Assembly (NCBI GenBank): GCA_026388615.1
Contig: JAPLJL010000100.1
Span: 1 to 10,519 of the forward strand
Origin: Pseudomonadota bacterium
GTDB lineage: Bacteria; Desulfobacterota; JAPLJL01
DNA: 10,519 nt
Direction: 5' to 3'
In this document: positions 6,610 through 10,519 of the stretch, one piece after another
Layout of the letters: each line of letters opens with the position of its first letter
How positions within the stretch are numbered: the stretch's first letter is position 1
The notes under the pieces: generated by a model
The model's input: only the letters and a program-made list of their open reading frames with translations
What the model was told of the DNA's origin: nothing
The model's database searches: none
Program-made: the position numbers and the translations under genes

Positions 6610-6809
6610 TTTTTCTTTTTTGGGGGGAAGGTTTCGCTCCCCTCACAATTCCCGCGATCACGTAATCCCGGGCGGTCTCCGACCCGTAAAGGTCTACGAC
6701 CCGGAGGGCGGGCTCGCTAAGCCTCGCCTTCATCAACCAAGAGACAAGGTTCATCAAGTTCGTCGGTGTCTGGTCTACAAAGAGTTCGTGTTGCGAGAAC
6801 CTTCCCCCC
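6610..6809 (-). repeat. Inverted-terminus element, copy 3 (opposite orientation)
   Basis: GGGGGGAAGGTT (6622-6633) pairs with AACCTTCCCCCC (6798-6809), and TCGC (6634-6637) with GCGA (6793-6796). The single unpaired base is now G6797, as expected if this is copy 1 read on the other strand. The T-rich run at 6610-6621 is the complement of the A-rich tail. The interior contains copy 2 of the hairpin repeat (6672-6710) and 9-bp-spaced TTCATCAAG-like units near 6750. Confidence 0.75.
6672..6710. repeat. Dispersed hairpin repeat, copy 2
   Basis: CTCCG (6677-6681) pairs with CGGAG (6702-6706) and CGTA (6685-6688) with TACG (6695-6698), with the same ACC/ACC internal loop as copy 1. The inner stem differs from copy 1 (TGTAG/CTACG there) but still pairs. 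Confidence 0.65.
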
Positions 6810-6819
6810 GGGCTTCTAA

Positions 6820-6872
6820 AAACCAATAAAACCAGAAAAACCATATGAACTAAATGAACCAGATGAACAGTT
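6820..6872 (+). repeat. Nonamer tandem array (AACCA/GAACN core)
   Basis: Six units of 9 bp carry AACC or AAC at a fixed spacing (6821, 6830, 6839, 6848, 6857, 6866). The first half has AAACCAnnn units and the second half ATGAACnnn units, such as ATGAACTAA and ATGAACCAG. Reading on, the heptamer array at 6883 begins within about 10 nt. Confidence 0.65.
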
Positions 6873-6882
6873 TGTTTTGACG

Positions 6883-6910
6883 GCGGTCTGCGGTCGGCCG
6901 TCGGCGGTCA
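6883..6910 (+). repeat. Heptamer array, GCGGTCG type, second copy
   Basis: Four phased units: GCGGTCT first, then one GCGGTCG, one GCCGTCG and a final GCGGTCA. Same unit types as 6067-6094 but in a different order. Confidence 0.65.
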
Positions 6911-6937
6911 TTCAGATAGCAAAGAAGGAGCCTGATA

Positions 6938-7906
6938 ATGTACGGAATCATCGTCAACCCGCACTCCAAGAAGAACTTGGGAGGTAAATTCCGTCCGGAA
7001 AACCTGGAAAAAATCATGGGAAAAAGGGCCGTGGTCCGCTCCACCCCGACCATCAGCAAAACCCGCGAGGTCTTTTCCGAGTTTTTTGACCGCGGGGTCA
7101 AGGTCCTCTGCATCTCCGGGGGGGACGGCACTCAGCACCTCACGCTGACCGAACTGGTTCATTTTTGCCGGGAGAAAAAACGGGAGCTTCCCTTGCTTTA
7201 CCCCATCCGGGGCGGCGTGATGAACATGGTTTCGAACGAAGTGGCCACCCGCTTCGGCAATCCCGCCACCCAGTGCAAAAAACTCTGCGCTTTTGACGAA
7301 AAGGTCTGCTCGGAGCAGGGCGCCAGGAGCGAAACGTCAACTCTTCCTTTTGTGACCCTGCCGGTTCTGAAGATCGAGGATCCCCAGGCGGAAAAAGAGG
7401 CGTTTGCCTTCACTTTTTCTAACGGGATTCTTTACAAGGGCCTGGATGAGTACAACCAGGGTTCGAGGAATGTGTTCTCGGCTTTATGGCTCGCTATCCG
7501 AATGCTCTCGGGGGCGATCGTTCCGAACCGCCTGGTCACCCCGACTGAAAACCGGGTCAAGGTGGACGGGAAGGATTTGTCGCATTCACAGCAACTCATG
7601 ATCATCGCCAGCACGATCAAGAAGCTGGTCCTCTGGTTTTCGCCCTTCGCCGCGCCGGAAGGAACGAAAGAGGGTGAATTCTACAGCCTGGCCTGTGGGC
7701 TACCGCCGTTCGAGATTTTCCGGCATCTGCCTTCCTATTCCGTCGGGAAAAGGAAACATGAGCGGCTCTACAACCAGCCCTCCCGGGTGCTCGAGGTCGA
7801 GGGGCAGGAAGGCTATGTCCTCGACGGCGAGGTCTATCACCGGCCCCCAGGATACAAGATCAAGGTCACATCAGGGATGACGCTCAAGTTTCTCAATATA
7901 AAATAA
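6938..7906 (+). CDS. Diacylglycerol kinase-family lipid kinase (DAGK catalytic fold)
   Basis: A 322-residue protein of the YegS/DgkB/sphingosine kinase family, whose members phosphorylate diacylglycerol or related lipids with ATP at the membrane surface. It begins MYGIIVNPHSKK, the usual first strand and phosphate loop. The nucleotide-binding signature SGGDGT is at 60-65 (GGDGT 61-65). The following conserved loop, often GTxND in relatives, reads PIRGGVMNMVSNE (89-101). Near the C-terminus VLDGEVY supplies the Asp-Gly-Glu motif (296-298) typical of the second domain. The ATG at 6938 is supported by AAGGAG (6925-6930) with 7-nt spacing. No transmembrane segment is obvious. The next gene is a Tam41-type CDP-DAG synthase, so phosphatidate as product would make sense, but the lipid substrate is not shown by the sequence. 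No promoter or terminator was identified with confidence. Confidence 0.85.
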   Translation: MYGIIVNPHSKKNLGGKFRPENLEKIMGKRAVVRSTPTISKTREVFSEFFDRGVKVLCISGGDGTQHLTLTELVHFCREKKRELPLLYPIRGGVMNMVSNEVATRFGNPATQCKKLCAFDEKVCSEQGARSETSTLPFVTLPVLKIEDPQAEKEAFAFTFSNGILYKGLDEYNQGSRNVFSALWLAIRMLSGAIVPNRLVTPTENRVKVDGKDLSHSQQLMIIASTIKKLVLWFSPFAAPEGTKEGEFYSLACGLPPFEIFRHLPSYSVGKRKHERLYNQPSRVLEVEGQEGYVLDGEVYHRPPGYKIKVTSGMTLKFLNIK

Positions 7907-7923
7907 CAGGTTATAGGGTAAAG

Positions 7924-7968
7924 GAGTCCATTGAGTCTATCGAGTCCATAGCGTCTATAGTGTCAAAG
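7924..7968 (+). repeat. Nonamer tandem array (GAGTCYATN)
   Basis: Five 9-bp units start 17 nt after the lipid kinase stop: GAGTCCATT is followed by close variants ending with GTGTCAAAG. The TC at unit positions 4-5 never changes. Confidence 0.65.
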
Positions 7969-7985
7969 AAAGAGTTTGAATCATT

Positions 7986-8030
7986 CAACACAATGGACAC
8001 AAAGAACACGATGGGCCCAACAGACTAGAT
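7986..8030 (+). repeat. Second nonamer array (GRACACNAN)
   Basis: About five degenerate 9-bp units, for example GGACACAAA and GAACACGAT. It is followed at 8032-8045 by two identical heptamers GTCTTAC, the complement of the GTAAGAC unit found at 3233 and 5666. Confidence 0.5.
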
Positions 8031-8058
8031 TGTCTTACGTCTTACTCCTCAGTTGTCC

Positions 8059-8085
8059 TTGCGAGCGACAGCGAAGCAATCTCGA
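8059..8085 (-). repeat. Palindromic TTGCGAGCG...GCGAAGCAATC repeat
   Basis: On the plus strand TTGC (8059-8062) pairs with GCAA (8076-8079) around a GC-rich centre. Read on the minus strand it begins GAGATTGCTTCG and ends in CTCGCAAGGACA, parallel to 6019-6056. Repeats of this form are scattered in spacers of diverse bacterial genomes. Confidence 0.5.
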
Positions 8086-8091
8086 TTTTCA

Positions 8092-8151
8092 CTTTTAGGC
8101 TTCTTAACTTTTAGGCTTTTAAGTTCTTGGCCCTTTGCCCTTTGCGCCCCG
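8092..8151 (+). repeat. Octamer array passing into heptamers
   Basis: Four 8-bp units of the type CTTTTAGG (8092-8123) change to 7-bp units, including two identical CCCTTTG at 8131-8144. The change of period within one array is notable. Confidence 0.6.
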
Positions 8152-8191
8152 CTTCTTGCGGAGAAACCGTTTGCAAATACTTTGATTTGAT

Positions 8192-9166
8192 ATGAATCCG
8201 GAGGCACAGGTCCTCAGGCAAAAAGTAAGGGAAAGAGTCCGTACGGCGGTTTTCGCCCCGTCGTCCGAACCCGCGCTCCCCGCCTTTACCCGGTATTTCC
8301 AGGAGCGGTTCGGCTCCGAGCTTCTGGCCGTGATTCTTTACGGTTCCTGTCTTTCCCAGGTTACCCGCCGGGAATCCTCCATTTATGATTTCTTCCTGAT
8401 TTGTGACCGCTACCGCCCCTTTTACCGGGACTTGAAGCTCGCCCTGTTCAATTACTGCCTCCCCCCCAACATTTTCTATCTCGAGCTGCAGGATCCCGAA
8501 GCCGGCCGGCTCGCGGGGAAATACTCGGTGACCAGCCTCCGGGATTTCCGGCATGAAACCTCGCCCCGGGCCCGCGACACCTACCACCTGGGTCGCTTCG
8601 CCAAGCGGGTGATAATCTCCTACACGCGGGATGAAAAGGTCCGGGAGGGGCTGCTCGACGCGATTCTCTCGGCCATGGAGCAGAACATTGCCCTGGCCCT
8701 TACCTGCCTGCCCGACCGCTTCCCCCGGGATGAATTCATCCTCACGCTGCTCGGGATGAGTTACCGGGGTGAAACCCGGATGGATCTGGACACCAAGGTG
8801 GAGGAGCTTTTCCGGGCCGAGGCGGAATATTACCGGCAGTGCTACACGGAACTCCTGCGGGCCTACCTCCTGGAAAACAACCTTGGGTCGGAGTCGAATG
8901 GCGGCTATTCCCTCCCGGAAAAACCCCTGCGCCGGCGTTTCCAGCTGATGAAGGCCAGGGCCTTCCTGTTCCAGACCCGGATCCGCACCTATCTCCGCTG
9001 GCCTAAATACATCATCACCTTCGACAACTGGCTGGACTATCTGCTTTCCAAACTCGAGCGGAGCAAGGGAATCCGCCTGGAGCTGACCGCGCGGGAAAGA
9101 AAATACCCTCTGATTTTTTGCTGGAAACACTTCTTCCGGCTGAAGCGGGCCGGAAAAATCAAGTAG
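8192..9166 (+). CDS. Tam41/Mmp37-type phosphatidate cytidylyltransferase (CDP-DAG synthase)
   Basis: A 324-residue protein resembling mitochondrial Tam41, which makes CDP-diacylglycerol from phosphatidate and CTP for cardiolipin synthesis and is unrelated to integral-membrane CdsA. The order of motifs follows Tam41. LAVILYGSCLSQ (45-56) holds the nucleotidyltransferase YGS at 50-52. IYDFFLICD (64-72) places acidic residues at 66 and 72, as in the Tam41 DFxFxVxD pattern. GKYSVTS (109-115) and YHLGRFAKRVIIS (131-143) match the Tam41 KYGVIS and LYxAGRLxKPVKI blocks. LPDRFPRDEFILTLLGMSYR (173-192) followed by GETRM matches the second-domain signature ending GLSYxGDxRM. No transmembrane helix is evident, so a peripheral membrane enzyme is likely. 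The ATG at 8192 lacks a clear ribosome-binding site. The upstream neighbour is a DAG-kinase-family gene and a terminator follows. The assignment rests on remembered family patterns. A diverged nucleotidyltransferase of other function is the alternative. Confidence 0.8.
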   Translation: MNPEAQVLRQKVRERVRTAVFAPSSEPALPAFTRYFQERFGSELLAVILYGSCLSQVTRRESSIYDFFLICDRYRPFYRDLKLALFNYCLPPNIFYLELQDPEAGRLAGKYSVTSLRDFRHETSPRARDTYHLGRFAKRVIISYTRDEKVREGLLDAILSAMEQNIALALTCLPDRFPRDEFILTLLGMSYRGETRMDLDTKVEELFRAEAEYYRQCYTELLRAYLLENNLGSESNGGYSLPEKPLRRRFQLMKARAFLFQTRIRTYLRWPKYIITFDNWLDYLLSKLERSKGIRLELTARERKYPLIFCWKHFFRLKRAGKIK

Positions 9167-9233
9167 CCTCACGGGTTTCCGCTTTCCGATTAACCCGAAA
9201 TATTCAGTTGATCTTTTTCGTCTGAATGTAGTT

Positions 9234-9255
9234 GCCCGATTTATCGGGCTTTTTT
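9234..9255 (+). terminator. Intrinsic terminator after the Tam41-like gene
   Basis: GCCCGA (9234-9239), loop TTTA, TCGGGC (9244-9249), then six T. It lies 67 nt after the stop. Confidence 0.85.
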
Positions 9256-9262
9256 GAAAAAC

Positions 9263-9357
9263 GCCGATCCCGCCCAGTGACGGGACACGTCCCTCCGTTG
9301 TCGGGATAAATAAATCGGCAAACTACTTGAATGACAAATTACGCGGGAATGACAAAT
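9263..9357. repeat. Nested inverted repeats and an 11-bp direct repeat
   Basis: GCCGAT (9263-9268) pairs at distance with ATCGGC (9314-9319), with further CCCG/CGGG pairings inside. Directly after, GAATGACAAAT occurs twice, at 9329-9339 and 9347-9357, an 18-bp period. AATGACA is also the end of the palindrome at 6019-6056. No gene is visible in 9167-9380. Confidence 0.45.
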
Positions 9358-9380
9358 AAGGCTTAAGAGAAACGGTAAAA

Positions 9381-9728
9381 TCAGATAAGCTTCTGGGGAA
9401 GTTCCTTTAGAACGGAGCGGATCACTTCCTTGCTCAGGGGATCGAGCTCGGAAAATTTCACCCCGATGCCCAGGTATTCCTCTTTGTTTTCCTTGAGGGG
9501 CTTGGACCAGATCACCTCGCCCTCCACCTTGATCGGGCTGGGCCGCCCGGGAATGTAGAGCGCGAGTTTGAGCTTGGTCCCGGTTTTCAGGGGGTTGATC
9601 GAGCCGACCCGGATTCCTCCCTCGGAGATATCGTAGGAATAATCCGAAAAAAAGGCGCCGTCCCCGATGAAATTCACTCGGAACCGGGCATTTTTCCGAT
9701 CATGATGTCGTTTCTGCTGATATTCCAA
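9381..9728 (-). CDS. PilZ-domain c-di-GMP-binding protein
   Basis: A 115-residue single-domain PilZ protein, a cytoplasmic receptor for the second messenger c-di-GMP that usually controls motility, polysaccharide export or surface behaviour. Both ligand motifs are intact: R11-K-N-A-R15 (RxxxR, in DRKNARFRV) and D33-I-S-E-G-G38 ([D/N]xSxxG, in YDISEGGIRV). The following beta-barrel strands are recognisable: GTKLKLALYIP, IKVEGEVIWSK and YLGIGVKFSEL. A short C-terminal helix follows. The start is a TTG at 9728-9726. It is supported by AGGAGGGG upstream on the minus strand with about 7-nt spacing and by a full-length PilZ N-terminus. A weak TATGAT box lies further upstream. The gene stands alone, so its target cannot be inferred from neighbours. 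Confidence 0.93.
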   Translation of the reverse strand: MEYQQKRHHDRKNARFRVNFIGDGAFFSDYSYDISEGGIRVGSINPLKTGTKLKLALYIPGRPSPIKVEGEVIWSKPLKENKEEYLGIGVKFSELDPLSKEVIRSVLKELPQKLI

Positions 9729-9816
9729 GAAAACCCCTCCTATTAATATATATCATAAGAGGAGTGCGCGTTCAACAAATATTTACCAAAGCCGTTGGGA
9801 AGGGTGATAACTTATG

Positions 9817-9942
9817 GCGGGTGGCCGATGGCGGACAGCAAAGAGCATGGAGCAGGGGGCAAGGGGCAGAGCGCAAAGAGCATGGAGCATGGGGCATGGG
9901 GCACGGAGCAGAGCGCAGGGAGCATAGAGCAAAGGGCAAAGG
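9817..9942 (+). repeat. Long phased heptamer array, 18 units
   Basis: Eighteen consecutive 7-bp units, all starting with GC and without a single phase break. The first three are of the GCGGNNN/GCCGATG kind. The next fifteen (9838-9942) all fit GCANRGN, with GCAAAGA, GCATGGA, GCATGGG, GCAGAGC and GCAAAGG each occurring twice. It lies in the spacer between the divergent PilZ and rpsT genes. Short open frames across it are artefacts of the repeat. Confidence 0.85.
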
Positions 9943-9959
9943 GTTTAACTCGAAACCCG

Positions 9960-10024
9960 CCTCCGGCCCCGCTTCCAGCCCGTAGGCTTACAGGCCGGAG
10001 GGTAAGGGCCTACGGCCCGGAGGG
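9960..10024. repeat. Dispersed hairpin repeat, copy 3
   Basis: CCTCCGGCC (9960-9968) pairs perfectly with GGCCGGAGG (9993-10001). The right part, CTACGGCCCGGAGGGA, closely resembles the right halves of copies at 3177-3193 and 6691-6709. It directly follows the long heptamer array. Confidence 0.6.
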
Positions 10025-10193
10025 AAACTAGAAACTCGAAACTTGTTTGTAATCCCGCATTCCGAACTCCCTGGCCGAGCGCTCCCGGGCCGACACGAGC
10101 TGTCGGCTCCCTGGGCGAGCCTCGGGCAAGCCGGGCAGGCGGGCAAGGCGGGCAGGCTGCAATCCGCAATAGAACAGTTGATAAGTATTACTC

Positions 10194-10222
10194 TTGACCG
10201 GAAAACAAAAATCGTATTTACT
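10194..10222 (+). promoter_or_regulatory. Candidate promoter of rpsT
   Basis: TTGACC (10194-10199) and TTTACT (10217-10222) with 17-nt spacing. TTTACT followed by TATTAT (10239-10244) with 16-nt spacing is an alternative. The -35 box and the CTCTTGACC context match the promoter at 3518. Confidence 0.35.
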
Positions 10223-10284
10223 TTGTCCTTTGATTGGTTATTATTATAGGGAATCAGCTAGTCAGAAACTGACGGAAAAAGGAA

Positions 10285-10519
10285 ATGTCGAAACCCTCTG
10301 CCGAAAAACGCCATCGCCAAAGCCTGAAGCGGCGCCAGATCAACCGGAGCTGGAGGAAAAAGCTGCATACCGCCGAGAAAATCGTTCTCGACCAACTGGA
10401 GGCAGGCAAGCCCCAGGAAGCGGCCACCGAGCTCCGTGAAATTTCCCGCCTGCTGACCAGGGCGGCCTCCCGGAAGGTGATTCATAAGAAGAAAGCCTCC
10501 CGGAAGGTCGGCCGCCTGA
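10285..10519 (+). CDS. rpsT: 30S ribosomal protein S20 (3'-truncated by the window)
   Basis: Seventy-eight codons of a very basic, helical protein are visible before the window ends in frame. S20 binds 16S rRNA early in assembly of the 30S subunit. The start, MSKPSAEKRHRQSLKRRQIN, matches the Lys/Arg-rich first helix of S20. The segment LLTRAASRKVIHKKKASRKV corresponds to the conserved C-terminal pattern in which a DKAA-like helix is followed by G/KVIHKNxAxRKKSRL. Family members have 85-90 residues, so only the last few are missing. The ATG at 10285 is preceded by GGA-rich sequence (10274-10284). A candidate promoter lies about 60-90 nt upstream, and the gene appears to be the first of its transcript. 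Confidence 0.92.
   Translation, partial: MSKPSAEKRHRQSLKRRQINRSWRKKLHTAEKIVLDQLEAGKPQEAATELREISRLLTRAASRKVIHKKKASRKVGRL

Noticed and set aside
6011..6844. 277-codon minus-strand open frame overlapping the zinc-ribbon gene
   Set aside because: It runs through repeats and is out of frame with the cysteine-rich protein, which has clear paired CxxC motifs.
7318..7342. GGAGCGAAAC inside the lipid kinase gene, resembling the right end of the inverted-terminus element
   Set aside because: The match is short, lacks the CCTTCCCCCC part and a partner arm, and is within an intact coding frame.
9838..9942. CRISPR array
   Set aside because: Units are 7 bp and contiguous, with no spacers and no cas genes nearby.
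9764..10031. Short open frames over the long heptamer array
   Set aside because: Their repetitive protein sequence is a product of the 7-bp repeat, and there is no ribosome-binding site or similarity.

Overview
The window reads as a chromosomal segment of an uncultured, GC-rich, probably Gram-negative bacterium. It makes tetrapyrroles by the C5 route (glutamyl-tRNA reductase rather than ALA synthase), has a PilZ c-di-GMP receptor, and has long repeat-filled spacers like those of many metagenome-assembled lineages. The gene content is compatible with Desulfobacterota-like or candidate-phylum bacteria, but nothing here fixes the phylum.

Layout. (1) 193-3041, plus strand: a tight tetrapyrrole operon of precorrin-2 dehydrogenase/ferrochelatase (Met8/CysG-N type), hemA and hemC. 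Both junctions overlap by 8 nt, so the three genes are probably translationally coupled. (2) 3042-3600: a gene-free spacer holding a heptamer array, a CCCCC/GGGGG hairpin, a dispersed hairpin element, the first of three long inverted-terminus elements, a GC hairpin and a good sigma70 promoter. (3) 3601-5619: a single-gene unit encoding an acyl-CoA synthetase with an extra domain of about 155 residues inserted between motifs A3 and A4; the insert looks like an SCP2 sterol-carrier domain. A strong intrinsic terminator follows. (4) 5620-6102: spacer with a heptamer array, the terminator, the second inverted-terminus element, a nested palindrome and more heptamers. (5) 6103-6513, minus strand: a small zinc-ribbon protein with a DUF2007-like core. 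(6) 6514-6937: spacer with the third inverted-terminus element (opposite orientation), then 9-mer and heptamer arrays. (7) 6938-7906: a diacylglycerol kinase/sphingosine kinase-fold lipid kinase. (8) 7907-8191: 9-, 8- and 7-bp arrays. (9) 8192-9166: a Tam41/Mmp37-type phosphatidate cytidylyltransferase, a family best known as the mitochondrial CDP-DAG synthase; an intrinsic terminator follows. (10) 9381-9728, minus strand: a PilZ protein. (11) 9729-10284: spacer with an 18-unit phased heptamer array, a hairpin repeat and a candidate promoter. (12) 10285-end: rpsT (ribosomal protein S20), cut by the window edge.

How the genes may work together. The hem genes carry glutamyl-tRNA toward ALA and porphobilinogen toward hydroxymethylbilane, and the first gene makes siroheme (or precursors of related tetrapyrroles) from precorrin-2. 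The acyl-CoA synthetase (fatty acid activation), the lipid kinase (possible phosphatidate supply) and the Tam41-like protein (phosphatidate to CDP-DAG) form a plausible phospholipid-precursor set, although they are separate transcription units. The spacers are unusual. They contain at least three structured elements with the same terminal inverted repeat and a conserved one-base bulge, plus many phased 7-, 8- and 9-bp degenerate tandem arrays. The most interesting items are the SCP2-like insertion, the bacterial Tam41 homologue and this repeat architecture.
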